Notes: a model not told the origin generated them from the sequence alone. DNA of 64,000 nt from Crambe crambe (GCA_963924555.1 OZ004587.1:1302001-1366000), one strand, 5' to 3'. Shown: positions 1-11,821, numbered from the stretch's first letter. Translations and numbers: made by a program.

Positions 1-181
1 CTCATCCACTCCTGTTCACACACCTTCACACAACTTTCCTCCTCTCCCCAAACTCCCAAGTAAGTCACTCCCTCTGTCTGCCCTCACACACACTATCACC
101 CAATCTTTCATGTAATTACGTAGCCACTCCTTCAATCCCCCACCCAAACTTCATTTCCTCTCTAAAATCCAACTATTCATT

Positions 182-267
<86 letters not shown>

Positions 268-3200
268 GCCCCTGACTTCTGGTGCATCATAGCGTATTTT
301 GAGATGGACACTCAGGTAGGAGAGCGCTTCAAGGTCCCATCCAGCCTGCACAGTGTGACAGTGGATGGGTATGTGGACCCCAGTGGAGGAGACCGCTTCT
401 GTCTGGGAAGACTCTCTAATGTCCATCGCACAGAGGCCAGTGAGAGAGCAAGACTGCACATTGGCAAGGGTAACTTAACATACTTACAATCCTAACAAGT
501 TAGTCTTTTAAAAAGACTAGGAATGCCTCGGCAAGACTTCAGTGCAACCTTTATTATTATTAAACTTTCTAAATAATGTAACATGGCTTATTGTAGTAAG
601 GTTGGTATTTACACAGCTAGTATTCTTGCTGTTCAATGCTTTCAAACTGCCGTTTTGAATGATTCTCACGCATAGCTTGATTGAAGTATGTACTGGATTC
701 TTTCATTAGATTCTCCTTCAACGTGGCTCTCTCTTTGGCACGTCAAACGATCACCTAGTTCGTGTACATTGCAATCTATGTTGTTTTTGTTTATTGCTGT
801 CTTTTTAGTCAGTTCTCTGCATGGGCTTGATTTGTTGGCAAAGACGGCCAAGAAGCATCAGCACTCTCTTCATCTCTTCACGGTGTCTAGCATTACTGCG
901 TAGTTCTGAGCCTGTCTGTTTATCTTTAGTAGAGCTTGAACTTATGAAGTTAGCTAGTAGCTATAGCGCTAGAGAGCTAACCATGCATAACCATGCATCA
1001 TTGCGCACGCTATTAATACGTACCGTCATAGCTAGTCGCCTTTGGCACTGTGCCTCGGCACTCCGGTGCCGAGGCAAAAATAGTGAGGTGATATCCTGAT
1101 AATTATATTGAGACTGCAAAAGATATCCTTTGCAGGCCCCACCCCCCAAGAATTGGCTAGCTTTCGTAATGGTTTGTAGTAGCCCCTCCTCAAATCTTTG
1201 CCCCCCACCCCAAGCAAAATTCTGAATTAATTAGACCTTGTTCTCGAGGTTTCACTCTAATCAACTGCGTAGATAGATTTCATTGTGAAAAAAAGATCTT
1301 GCCTTCCATCTGTGTAATGATGTGTGTCAGTGTGTACATACATACTATATCATGGTAGTTACAAACTGAGAAGGAAAAAAAATTGGTCAAGTTGAGACTC
1401 AAACCTGAATCTTTGCACTTCACACTACCTGATAATGGAAGTTCTAATTTTCTTGTGTAGGGGAATCCCCTGATTGTAATGGGAATCCACAACCTTCCAA
1501 AAATTTAAATAATATTATGTGCTTTGTTTTCTAGGAGTGATTCTTGAGGAGAAGGATAATGGAGATGTGTGGATTCGTTGCATGAGTGAACACAGCGTGT
1601 TTGTGCAGAGCTACTTCCTGGACCACCAGGCTGGACGAGCCCCAGGGGATGCCGTCCACAAAATATACCCCAAGGCTTACATCAAGGTGTTCGATCTCCA
1701 CCAATGCTACGAGGAGATGCAGAAACAGGCTGCCGAGGCTTGTGCTGCCGTGGCAACCCAGACAGCTGCTGTTAGAGGTATGTATGCACATTTCCAGGAT
1801 GGGAATTTAGTGGGGCTTCAGGTAGTAGCACCAGAAAAAGAACGAGAGAGAAAAATTGTCCTCGTGTACATTATATTCAAAAACCACTGGTCTGTCATTG
1901 ATCACTTGTCACCACTGGGAACTACTGATATGCTTACCATTAATATTTTTAACATTTGTGTGGAAATGACCTGTTAGCTAATAATACCATATGGTTGGAA
2001 AGATTGGCGGAAATTAAATTTGGCGGATTGCTCTCATTCAGGAAAAAATAAAACTTGGCGGATTTAATGCTATCGGCGATCGATGGCATCTGAATTCTCT
2101 GTTGAAAGCTGTGACATCATATCTACAAACGTATCTGGACACCAACTTTAGGACAATCCAGCTGTTGCTTCACTGCATCATCTAGCTCGCTAGCTAGCTC
2201 AGCTCCTAGATCGATTGACCTTGTATTTTTCGGATTTGTAATGTTGACGACCTTTACCACACTTATGTAAAAAGACCACTATTGTGGAATTAATTGAGTC
2301 TTCAACCACCAAACCGCTTTCTCTGCCAATATCTCTGGCCATACAGTAGATAGATGGGGGACCCAGTGTAGAGAGGTTATCCTTTTTTAGATTATTGAGA
2401 GGTCTGTTCTTGGTCCTAAGTACTGTACTAAATATAGAGAACAAAACTTTAAATTGATATTTGTTTAGGTAATTTGAATGCAAACATTCACATTGACCCC
2501 AACATGGCCAAGGGGATTGGAGTGGATGACTTGAGGCGTCTGTGCATCCTTCGTCTGAGTTTCGTCAAGGGCTGGGGTCCAGATTATCGCAGGCAGAGCA
2601 TCAAAGAAACACCATGTTGGATCGAAATGACTCTACATCGAGCTCTGCAGCTCCTGGACAATGTTCTTCATAACCTTCCTACCGAGCAACAGATACAGGA
2701 AAATATTGCTGGTACGCTTTAACTAAGAAAGTGTTAATTATAGTAGAACATTTTGCATTGGGGACCTAGCTCTTGTCCTTTGTACAGAGGTCATCTTTTT
2801 TTGGAGGTTATTTTGTATAGTGTATATTCATAGGTACTAGGGACGGCACATTCTGTCAGCATAGCTTTGGTCTATCAAAGCAGGAAGCATAATGCTGGCA
2901 ATCGAAAGTGAACTCCATTGTTGATCTTGACTACACTAGCTAGCCTAGCTTGACCAAACTTGAGATTGCAGATAGCCATTTACATAGTCTTTCAAATACA
3001 TAATGACATCAGCTATGGGCATAATAGGTCAGTCAAATAATGTGCCAGTCCCTAAAAGGTACTTTTTAGATTGTCCTTTGTTGAGAGGTTTGTCCTCTTC
3101 TGGAGTGTATTTTATCTGGAATTCCCAATTAGTCTAGGGGTAGATCTTTATTGTAGCTGGTTGTTTTGCCTTTGTATGCTTACATTCATTATATCTGCCT

Positions 3201-3302
3201 GTTCATTTTGCTCCTTTCTTTGTTGCAGCTCAGTCAGTGCCAGTGGCCACAGCACCAATGCCTATGTCTCATCACCATCCTGTCCCACCTCACTTCTCAT
3301 AA
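1..3302 (+). CDS. SMAD4: SMAD4-type co-SMAD, linker end plus MH2 domain (3' part of gene)
   Basis: Co-SMAD, the common partner of receptor-regulated SMADs in TGF-beta/BMP signalling; forms trimers and acts in the nucleus. Exons read as <1-59, 269-469, 1535-1777, 2469-2711 and 3229-3302, all joined in phase 1 with GT/AG borders. The first piece gives a Pro/Ser-rich linker (frame from base 2). The MH2 domain then runs through [79 protein letters not shown] and [10 protein letters not shown]. The Ala/Gln-rich insert after [14 protein letters not shown] ([20 protein letters not shown]) is a SMAD4 hallmark absent from R-SMADs. The C-terminus ends in a His/Pro tail without the SSXS phosphorylation motif, as expected for a co-SMAD. 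The MH1 domain must lie left of the window. Confidence 0.95.
187..267. repeat. (CT)n microsatellite
   Basis: About 80 bases of uninterrupted CT dinucleotide immediately upstream of the SMAD4 exon at 269. It forms the polypyrimidine tract of that acceptor (ends CTCTAG), so length variation could affect splicing. Confidence 0.95.
489..1077 (+). mobile_element. Dispersed non-autonomous element, copy 1 (in SMAD4 intron)
   Basis: Begins AACAAGTTAGTCTTTT and ends in the hairpin around GCCTCGGCACTCCGGTGCCGAGGC. The same sequence lies in reverse orientation at 55,478-56,263 between talin exons, with matching ends and interior blocks such as GGCAAAGACGGCCAAGAAGC. No coding capacity is seen. The family is unassigned. 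The intron carries no other recognisable feature apart from simple AT-rich sequence. Confidence 0.7.
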
Positions 3303-3323
3303 ACATCTCCACACAATACCCCA

Positions 3324-3329
3324 AATAAA
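3324..3329 (+). terminator. Polyadenylation signal AATAAA
   Basis: Canonical AATAAA 22 bases after the SMAD4 stop codon, implying a very short 3' UTR. Confidence 0.7.
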
Positions 3330-3931
3330 GTCCATCTCTATGGCAACAAGCTTCACCTACCCGGCCAAATAAGGACTATTTTTGCCAATTTTAACCTTTA
3401 GATACTTTTGATACACTTCTTTTTTCGTTTTGCCAAATATTTTCGAGTTTGAGAATTATCCTGCAGCAGCTGAAGCTATCAGCAGTTTAATTCCCAATGA
3501 TGCACACTTCAATTTTAGTTGCCATAACAACCATAGCATTCTATCACCTATTGTAATGTAATAGTGATACATCTTACTGTGATGTTACTTTGTATCATCT
3601 GATCCAATAATTCATAACTTTTTTTTTATAATGTTGAAATCATTAAAATTTTACATCGGTGTGGCATATTGAAATGCACTGGATACTTATTATATGTAAG
3701 GAATAGTGGGGTCTCTGAATGGACACTCTTAGGACTGGTGTAGAGAGGTTGTCTCTTAGGATCAGGAACTCTGTCAGAAAGTGGAGGACTGTCTCCATTG
3801 TGAATTTGTTATCAGGGTGTGGGCTCTCTGTGTAGGGATGACTTATGACGGTGTCACCGTGATTAATTTTGTAACTCTTCGTAGCAAGATCTGAACGCAT
3901 GCGCACAATGCCAACTTTGAATTTGGGGGTG

Positions 3932-3965
3932 GGTTTGTCTGCTCGCGAGCGCGACCTGTCAGTAT
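3932..3965 (+). repeat. 34-bp direct repeat, copy 1
   Basis: GGTTTGTCTGCTCGCGAGCG... is exactly repeated at 6530-6563. The core CTCGCGAG is palindromic. The two copies bracket a 2.6-kb repeat-rich stretch. Confidence 0.8.
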
Positions 3966-3979
3966 ATACAGTGAATTGC

Positions 3980-4196
3980 AATAGCGTTGAGAAATTCCGT
4001 CAAGCGTGACGACCTCTTACAGTCAATTGCAGCTCCGTTCGAATTTCCGTCGGAAGCGTATGGTTTGTGCGTGCCATACAAATTTAGGCCTATCAACACT
4101 TCTATTTATGGCACGCACAAACCATATGCTTCATACGGAATGTCTGCAATTGACTGTAAGAGGTCGTCACGCTTGACGGAATTTCTCAACGCTATT
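3980..4196. repeat. Imperfect inverted repeat (hairpin)
   Basis: The left arm from 3980 (AATAGCGTTGAGAAATTCCG...) returns reverse-complemented at about 4144-4196, giving more than 50 bp of perfect stem. An imperfect inner stem contains GGCACGCACAAACCATA. Typical of a foldback or MITE copy. Confidence 0.85.
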
Positions 4197-4213
4197 ATAT
4201 ATATATATATAGA

Positions 4214-4255
4214 CCATAGATACTATAGACTGTACGTAGTCTATAGTATCTATGG
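4214..4255. repeat. Perfect 17-bp hairpin
   Basis: CCATAGATACTATAGAC, an 8-base loop, then GTCTATAGTATCTATGG. Confidence 0.9.
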
Positions 4256-4257
4256 GA

Positions 4258-4520
4258 GATCGAGCAACGAATATGTGACGTCACAAGCACCACGTGGCCA
4301 CGTTAGTTTGCCGCCATTTTCCCACTGTAGCCTTATATGCAGCTAGAGATCTGTAAAACGATGGCAGTCGACATGTTAGCAAGTTTTTTTAGCTAAGACA
4401 GGGGTCTGCAACTTGTATTTTCTTTCTACAGGTCTGCAAACTTATAGCGGGAAAATGGCGCTAAACTAGCGAGGCCGCACGTGGTGCTTGGACGTCACAA
4501 CTTGTTGCTGAATCCGAGCT
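4258..4520. repeat. Inverted repeat around CACGTGGT-containing arms
   Basis: The left arm (GATCGAGCAACGAATATGTG..., with GACGTCACAAGCACCACGTG and GCCATTTTCCC) pairs imperfectly with 4449-4520 (GGGAAAATGGCGC... to TTGCTGAATCCGAGC). MITE-like. The rest of 4520-5020 shows nothing recognisable. Confidence 0.65.
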
Positions 4521-5021
4521 TTTACTCCAGTCGAGCGACAAACACAGCTGTAACGCAGAAACCGTTGAAGGATGGAACTCGATTTTTGGAGCGATGTAAA
4601 CTGGACACTAGCTGGACATGCTTTTCAAATAATGAATCTTAACTACAATATTTGGACAAAATAGGATCTAAACACATTAGGACCTAAAAATATGAAGAAA
4701 AAACGGCTTCTACTGAATATTGTGAAAATTTACCTTGTGCTAGGATGGCAAAGAGAACTATAGAGGTGATACTAATGCTAATGGAAGAAATGTTCAAGAT
4801 TGTAGGCCTTGACTAAATGAATTATAGAAATTATGAGCTAAAGAAAGTGAATCCCAGACCCGTTTTAGGTACCTTCGCGTGCATTTGTTTATAAATAATA
4901 CGGTTTCATTTTCAATATTGATATTTGTAATGTAGTGAGAATGATAGCTGATTTATATCCTTGCTGAGTTTCATACCCCTCTGACCTATAGCTTAGAAAA
5001 TACAAACTTTGGAACACAGAA

Positions 5022-5375
5022 ACATGAAAAATACAAAAGTTCTACTCTTTAAGCCTGTGGCACTGTAAGTGCAAGAAGAACGAAACGACATGTAGGCCAG
5101 GATGCCAGTACATAGGCTGCTCTAACACTCCTGCAAATGCTGCTTCAAATGACCAAGATAACGAACTCCAGCACTTAGAGATGGATCAACGCCTGGAAGA
5201 AAGTGATGATGATTTCTTAATTGAAGCCAGTGACAAATCCGATGACGATATTGATGATCACGTGGAGTACATGTATCAAGATGATGATGACATTGACAAT
5301 ATCATGCAATCGGTGTTTGGTGCTGACTCACAATCTGAAAGTGAAGATGATTTCAGTGATACGTGTATATTATGA
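5022..5375 (+). pseudogene. Cysteine-rich plus acidic ORF, probable transposon ORF tail
   Basis: An open frame just before the 5181 ATG reads a cysteine cluster, WHCKCKKNETTCRPGC then IGCSN, followed by a strongly Asp/Glu-rich tail (SDDDFLIEASDKSDDD... DDDDID... SESEDDFSD) and a stop at 5375. No signal, membrane segment or enzyme motif is visible. The frame is closed by a stop about 20 codons upstream of the cluster, so this is a C-terminal end without its body. A similar CxCK cluster closes the broken ORF at 22,130-22,321, which suggests both belong to the Cys-tailed proteins of repetitive elements in invertebrate genomes. Function unknown. Confidence 0.4.
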
Positions 5376-5830
5376 CAATCATGTGAATCTGAAGCTACAC
5401 TAAACAGTATACAGGGTTCCAAGATCATGGGCCATTTCCTGTACGCAACTTTGTACACTTTTATACTTAGTACAAATATTCCCAATATAGTGCACTACTT
5501 GGTGATGATAAATCCAGTTGTGTTCCTTAACTGAACAAATGCATACAATTTTTTTTTTTAAATGAGTCTTAAAAACCCGCAGCATAGCCGCTCTTCTTTA
5601 TGGAAGCTATTTTTTTCAAATTCATTCAAAGAGCTACATAAATATGATATTTTGTTACCTTAACACTCCAAGAAGGTGCGCTGATAAATTAGATTTCTTT
5701 GAAAAGACCCTAGCGAGCACAGTGTGTCAAGCAACAAGATCATGTACCTGGCAGCCATTTTCGTAATTCAGCCAGCTGTAATGACGTCACGCGCAAAATA
5801 AAAAAACCGGAAGTCAGAACGTTGGCGATT

Positions 5831-6526
5831 AGACTGTATAGAGGTTCCAGAATGGACTGGAAATGATTAATTACATCCGCCTTGCGGTGTTCCGTATATT
5901 TATGGTAATACTTACCGGATATTGTATTCTGGGCCGGCTGTTTCCATCAATTAATTAACTGTCTAGTGAATTTCTACAACCAAATATGTACCCCAAATGG
6001 ATAAAAACAATACCATGCAACACTGCATACTTTATATTACAGTATGAGCTGGATAGGTTAAACTTGGTCCTAGAAAATTACGCAAAGCAGGTATACTATT
6101 TGACAAAGAAAGGTGTAGTAGTTAGTAACAATGTAATAGAAAGTTGATATGTATCTTTTAAAACAATTTACTAACATGTACTTCAAGTCCTCAACCACAT
6201 TAACTATGGATGATAGAACTACTTCAGGAGATAAAATTACACAAAGTAATTATATGCAATTTTAACTGCTAGAGCACACTTTAACTCGAGTTTTGCTCTG
6301 ACAATAATCCCAGGGTCTTGGCATCTTGTAGTATAGTCTCCCTGGCAGAGTTCAGCCTCTTCATAGCCACTTACAAGCTTGTACGGTTAACCACTAAAGT
6401 GATCTTTCCTGTTCATGGAGATACAGCTGCAGCGCAATAGGCGCAACATGGATATCACACTACCGGAAGTGCTTGTTAATATTAATTTAATAGGCGTTTC
6501 CAGTCCATGTAGGAACCTGTATAGTC
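5831..6526. mobile_element. Probable non-autonomous TIR element
   Basis: The left arm 5831-5864 (AGACTGTATAGAGGTTCC...GGACTGGAAA) matches the reverse complement of 6496-6526 (TTTCCAGTCC...GGAACCTGTATAGTCT). The 630 bases between show no coding sequence. Target duplication not resolved. Confidence 0.55.
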
Positions 6527-6529
6527 TAT

Positions 6530-6563
6530 GGTTTGTCTGCTCGCGAGCGCGACCTGTCAGTAT
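6530..6563 (+). repeat. 34-bp direct repeat, copy 2
   Basis: Identical to 3932-3965. Confidence 0.8.
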
Positions 6564-6696
6564 TATAAAAGAAAGAAAGGACAGCCTGATCAATCAAGTA
6601 AAAGAAAGAAAAGGAGAAGTAAACCTTCCGCGGGTAAGGATTTGCGTAGCTACGTATAATATAGCTAAGTTTTCGACCTTCTTTTTTTTTTTAAGG

Positions 6697-9628
6697 ATGG
6701 TGCTGAGGTCTCAACTGGTAGACCTGTGGAAGTTTCGGGTTCAACACCTGAGGCAGTATTACTGTTTCCATGGGCACAAGCCAAAGCAGAAAAGCTCCCC
6801 GGCCATTTCCCGCCATGTCTGGTTCATTCCTCTGATATTGACCTTATGGTGGTTGTTGATAGCTGTCATCTTTTTATATACTCTTAAGATGGAGCATTTA
6901 TTGAGTACAGGTATCAATTATAGTTTTAGCTATTAAAGTTGTAGCTAGCTATAAGGCCAAGCAAAATCCAATCCGAAGAGTATGATATTATGCTTCTGCT
7001 CTTACATGAGCTTCACTCTTCTCATCTCAGTACTGACTACTGTCATACTGAAAATTACATGCCATCTTCTCTTTCTCAGCCATTGCTGACAGTTTAGTGA
7101 GGCTAGTGGAAAGGCAATGCAGAATGGTGGGGTTATTCTGAAGGGTCAAATATTTTCAAAACTCCTCAAGCTTATGAGCTCTATTTTGAAAGATATATTC
7201 TACTATTATAATAGATTATATCCTCCAATGTTGAGCTCAGAAGTCTCAGTAGTTTCAGAAGTATTATACGGAATCACCCGCCGTTCGAAATAGCCCAGCT
7301 TTACCTAATAGAATGCCATTCCCCCCATTGCCACGTTAATATTGGTGACCCTTACCCACAACAGACATGGAAAATCACCTACTCTTGCAAATATAAACTA
7401 AGCTATCTGTGCTACCTTCAGTACCTTGTTTCTCTATCTTTCCAATGCTTTAGTTGGCACTTCATAGCATGAACTAGCTTCTCTCTAGCTCTGACTCTAG
7501 TTGGAAACCCTGCCCCTTGTGCTGCATAGTTCTAAAACGGCATTATCATTTTTCTATTTGGTATGCGATTCTACTTGAAAAAGAAAAAGAAAAAAAAGAA
7601 CAAAAAAAAAAAAAAAGAACAAAACAAAACAAAAAATTGGAACTTGCCCTTCATCATAATAATAAAATTATCAGAGTTAGTTTGTGTACTAGCTACAGTA
7701 TAGCTATACTAAGTCCTCACATTTATATAAAACAATGCTATGTTTTTAGGTGAAGTCCTGAGATACATGCTTTATTTGAATTACTTGCTGACAGTATTGT
7801 GGTGGAAGCTTGCAGTGACTGAATCTGAAGGGACAACCAAGACTCGCTTTCGTAATGGCCCACACTGCTCATGTACCATGTGCACTAATCATCAAAATGG
7901 TTGCACTATCGCAAGGGGAAATGTGTCCATGGTGATTTTACCTCTTAGACACAACTGGAAGTGCTATCGAAGAAGAAGAGTTCTTCAGACTGTTCGCTAT
8001 TCTGATCATCAAGTGGTGACTTCCTTGTTATTGATATTGGCTGGTGATGTTGAAACTAACCCTGGTCCTGGTGAGTATTTAGTCAAGCACTTAGAGTTTA
8101 TTTCTTCAAGATCTCTTTGCATGAGCAGTTTTTATGTTATCTTTGGGCTGTGTTTCCCTAACACAATGGTTTGTGGTAAAAGCACCAGGCATGCAAGTAC
8201 TACTCTCTATTACTCTCTCTTTTGCAGGTATTGATGCAGATGATACCACTATTTTAGGTAGGTGGGATACACTGCTTAATTTCTCTGTGCCATCTGTATG
8301 GGCTTTAAATCTTATCTTTAGATGAGTATCCATTCCCCCTGGCTAGCTGCTGCCCATTATAACTACAAGAAGATAGCCCTTTTAATGCCCCCCTCCCCCC
8401 ATGTAGCTTTGGCCGATATCAATGAAGTAATGGATGAGCTGAAGGATGTCTTAGCATGTTATGAGGGAATAGGTGGGAGGCTCAATATACCAAATGATAA
8501 GCTAGAAGAAATTCGTGGACAAAATTTGAGGGCAGCAGCAGCTATGAGGAGAGTGATTGTGGAATGGCTAAACAGGAATTATCCTAACAGTAGTAGTAAG
8601 CCACCAACTTGGAAGGCTCTGGTCGATGCTATTGAACACCCTGTTGGAGGGAATAACAAGGCTGAAGCTGAAGAGATTGCAAGCAGACATAGAACAGGTA
8701 AGTCTGTGGCTGTATGTTTTCAGAGTACATTTAAGAATACTATTATAAGCAGCACATGGTCTATAAGGGATGGGTGTCCAATGGTACCCATATGACAGTA
8801 CACCAAGTTACTCCAACCATTAGGGATGGTATAATATGTAAAGAAACTTAAGTAATGGTCCAATGAATCTACATATGCTGGGCACTATGAATTAAGGATG
8901 TGTTGGTAGGAGGTACATGTTTGTAGCCTCCCCTCCCCCTTGATTCAGGATATAACTTGATATAACTTCATCAGATTTTAACTAGCTATACTTGCATTAA
9001 TTTGCTGAATCACCCCTTTTCTAAAATCCTGGCTACAGGCCCAAACTGGTGCACTTAGCTAGTAGAGTTCGGAGCCACTAAACCAAACAGTCAGTGACTT
9101 GGAGGGTTGGATGTTATAATTGTGGGAAAACCCAGCAGTCACAGTATTCATTATCTATAGCCCTTTAATTGGCTCTCTACCACTCAAATTTAGCTCCTAT
9201 AATGCCTGAGGAACAGCTCTTAGAAAACTCCAGGTAGCATCCATTAGTGTTTTAATTTCTAGAGAAAAAGCTGAATAAGCAACATGAATATTACGTACAT
9301 CTGGTCATGCCCATTTTCTGACTCTAGTTCAACACTTCTTAGCTACTTTCTCTTGCCAACAATTTGAAGTTTTCAAAATAAAATTATGGTTGACATTAAA
9401 ATAACAGTTGGTAGGTTATGAGGTTGATTTCGTCTACTATTGTGATTGTGGTATGATAGCCACATGGTTATCAGGTGTTCTTGATCAAAGTTGTCAGCAA
9501 TAAAGAGTTCAAGTAGTGTTTCAGGTGTACACCTAATGCTCATCCATAATTCTAAAGAATGATTATTATTTTTATACACTCAGGGTCTTCAACTGAGCAA
9601 ATACAACAGAAACCTGAAGACACACAAG
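6697..9628 (+). CDS. Transmembrane/2A-like leader plus Death domain (5' exons of a Death-Roco gene, or a separate gene)
   Basis: Exons 6697-6910, 7750-8070, 8228-8257, 8407-8697 and 9584-9628, all phase 1 with GT/AG borders. The start is the ATG directly after a T-rich tract. Residues 43-63 (FIPLILTLWWLLIAVIFLYT) form a likely membrane helix and 75-93 a second hydrophobic run. Exon 2 has a Cys-rich patch (PHCSCTMCTNHQNGC), a basic RRRR, then LLLILAGDVETNPGP, a canonical 2A-like motif with its last Pro at about residue 178. The 8407 exon is a Death-fold domain: LGI-like helix NIPNDKLEEIR, WLNRNYP, PTWKALVDAI, GGNN...IASRH. The 9584 exon is a short Gln/Glu linker. The donor at 9629 shows that the CDS continues. 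What follows is either the exons at 24.2-45 kb or an unseen local exon. Confidence 0.65.
8046..8069 (+). promoter_or_regulatory. 2A-like ribosome-skipping motif DVETNPGP
   Basis: Codons read D-V-E-T-N-P-G-P, matching the D(V/I)ExNPGP consensus, preceded by the hydrophobic SLLLILAG. In known 2A peptides no bond forms between the final Gly and Pro and translation continues. The exon ends one base after the Pro codon, so everything from the next exon onward would start as a separate chain. Activity is inferred from consensus only. Confidence 0.8.
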
Positions 9629-9899
9629 GTTAGTTACTAGTTAAGTTTTATGTAGCTAGCCTATATTGTACTAAACCAAAGAACAATTTGACAATCATCT
9701 GCTATCTGCTGTATACTTGTATTGTAAGTGCTAGGCTACTGGTCATACCTATATTTTGAGCCAGTTATTTCACCAAGACAGGCATTAGAACATCAAGATA
9801 TCAGTTATTGTATGATCAATAAGTGTCATTCTCCACAGATTTATGTTCATGAAATCTTGCAATAAATATTGCGCAAATGCAAGTTGCTGGCCTTTGTAG

Positions 9900-10420
9900 T
9901 AATGTACAAGTGGCAGTCTGTTAAGCTTCTGATATACTTTATGACTGGGGATCTGATATATAATATGTTTGGCTTTGTGGTCATGTGACTGTCAGTATGC
10001 GAGCAAAGTGAGCCACTAGGGGGGTAGGGCACTAATATCGGTACATGCATTCTTCTGGTTCTGTTTCTGTCCTTTATGGCTTTGCTCACCACAATGGTTT
10101 GCATTTCCCTATTATATTGGTTGTGTGGCTGGTAGTCTGATATGTTGGGCTTTGTGGTAGTCTGATATAGTAGTTGTGTGGCTGGCAGTATGTTGGCTTT
10201 GTGGTCATGTGACTGGCAGTCTATTATAGTTGCTGTTTGTAGTCATGTGACTAGCAGTCATATGACTGGCAGTCTATTATAGTTGGTGTTTATAGTCATG
10301 TGACTGGCAGTCTGATATATTTTGGGCTTTGTGCATGGTCATGTGACTGATATATATGTTGGACTTGTAGTAGTGTGGCTGGTAGTCTGATATGTACAAT
10401 ATCAGGCTTTGATTAGACTG
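9900..10420 (+). repeat. Degenerate minisatellite, about 40-bp unit
   Basis: Diverged copies of GGCTTTGTGGTCATGTGACT followed by GGCAGTCTGATATA or GGCAGTCTATTATA, at least eight partial units. Intronic if the long gene model is right. Confidence 0.8.
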
Positions 10421-10611
10421 TGGCTGGTCACAAGAGGTTGATCAGGATTTATTTTATACTTGATGTGCATACTCACTGAATTATATGTAGGGCATGTAAT
10501 ATCTGCTCATATTCAATGGTTGTTATTCAACACTCTACCATGCATGCCCATGCAATTTATGTGCATGTGGTGTTGTTAGCTACCATTTTCTTCCGTTTTT
10601 AGTAAGCCAGG

Positions 10612-10800
10612 TAAAGCTCCTTTCAGCGAGGACACTGATGAAGGAGAGATGTCATTTTTGAATGACAATAAAGTGAAGGAGTTCATTGATGGCTATAAAA
10701 AAAACAAAAACCCCAAAAACCAAAAAGTAAACAACAAAAAACAAAAAATAAACAACAACAATAAAACAAACAAACAAAAAACTAGTAGTTGTGTGGTAAA
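10612..10800 (+). other. Coding-like fragment running into A-rich low-complexity sequence
   Basis: One frame reads KPGKAPFSEDTDEGEMSFLN then DNKVKEFIDGYKK before an A/AAC-rich tract. Its acceptor phase does not match the phase-1 exon at 9584-9628, so it is either a dead exon or chance. The surrounding 9630-11,110 has otherwise only the minisatellite and no convincing gene. Confidence 0.25.
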
Positions 10801-11791
10801 GGTGGGAAAGTAGTAGATATTCCGTTGAAGTGTTTGCTCAGTCATTATTTTTCAGAATATGAAACAGTTTAACTTCAAAGAAGCACTGATAGATATCTGA
10901 GAGAAATGGAAAAGAGAATAGCTAGTTACTGATAAAGAATTTGAAGGATCCAGAAAAAGCACTAGGATGAAAAGAAGGAAAATACAACAGGGCCACTAAG
11001 TGAAGGTGAAGAACAACATATATGTCATATAATATGGTCCTCTGGGTACTTAGAAGCAGCAACAATCCTTCTGTGCTGTTAAGTATAATTTGGTACAGTG
11101 CATTTTGAATGAGCATAGGCGTGTATCAGAGAGAGGGGTAGCTCTCTCTCTGTAGGGATGACGTGGACAGCTGCATGTGCCACATATAGACTAATACAAA
11201 AGTGAAGTTCTAGTTCCCCCACTTAGACCTACTGTGAATGATTATTCAGCCTACTAGAGCCTACTACAAAGTGCAGACCATGTTTCAGGACAAGGGAGTT
11301 TACTGTTTCAGAAATATGGCAAGCAGGTAAGTTGTAGTCTGGCGTAGCCGACCCTTTACCTCCTTTTTCTTGGGGGCGGGGGAGGGAAAGGGTCTGGTGT
11401 AGTTGCTATATTGAACTTATGTCAGCGCAGCTATAGTTGTGCTCCAATCAGATGGAGTATTCAAATTAATTGCATTCTAAGCGTGAAAATCTCATTGCCT
11501 GCATTTGTTTCTAGCTAGCTAGCTAGCTATATCTATGGAGCTTGAAATAACGAAGGTATTTGTGCAGCTAGGATGTCCATCCATCAAGCCTAAACAACTC
11601 AAGATTGTGGTTGGGTGTACTGAACCAAAGGGATGTATTTGACTCTTAGCCTTCAGTACCATAGTGGCACTTTCTGCATAATTATAGCCTAGACTCAAAA
11701 TAGTTTCCTCAGAGACACTACCCAAAATTCTTCTTTCTTCTACAGAACTCATTGCATGGGCGTAAGAAGCAGGGGGGCTGGGGGGGCTTCA

Positions 11792-11792
<1 letters not shown>

Positions 11793-11821
<29 letters not shown>
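11793..11821. repeat. Homopolymer C29
   Basis: Uninterrupted C run inside the nested TIR element. True length may be uncertain in the assembly. Confidence 0.9.

Noticed and set aside
1519-1977. 152-codon ORF as a stand-alone gene
   Set aside because: Its first half is a SMAD4 exon (1535-1777); the rest is intron read-through.
3643-4346. ORFs of 112-119 codons near 3.6-4.3 kb
   Set aside because: They lie across hairpin arms and AT repeats with no domain-like pattern.
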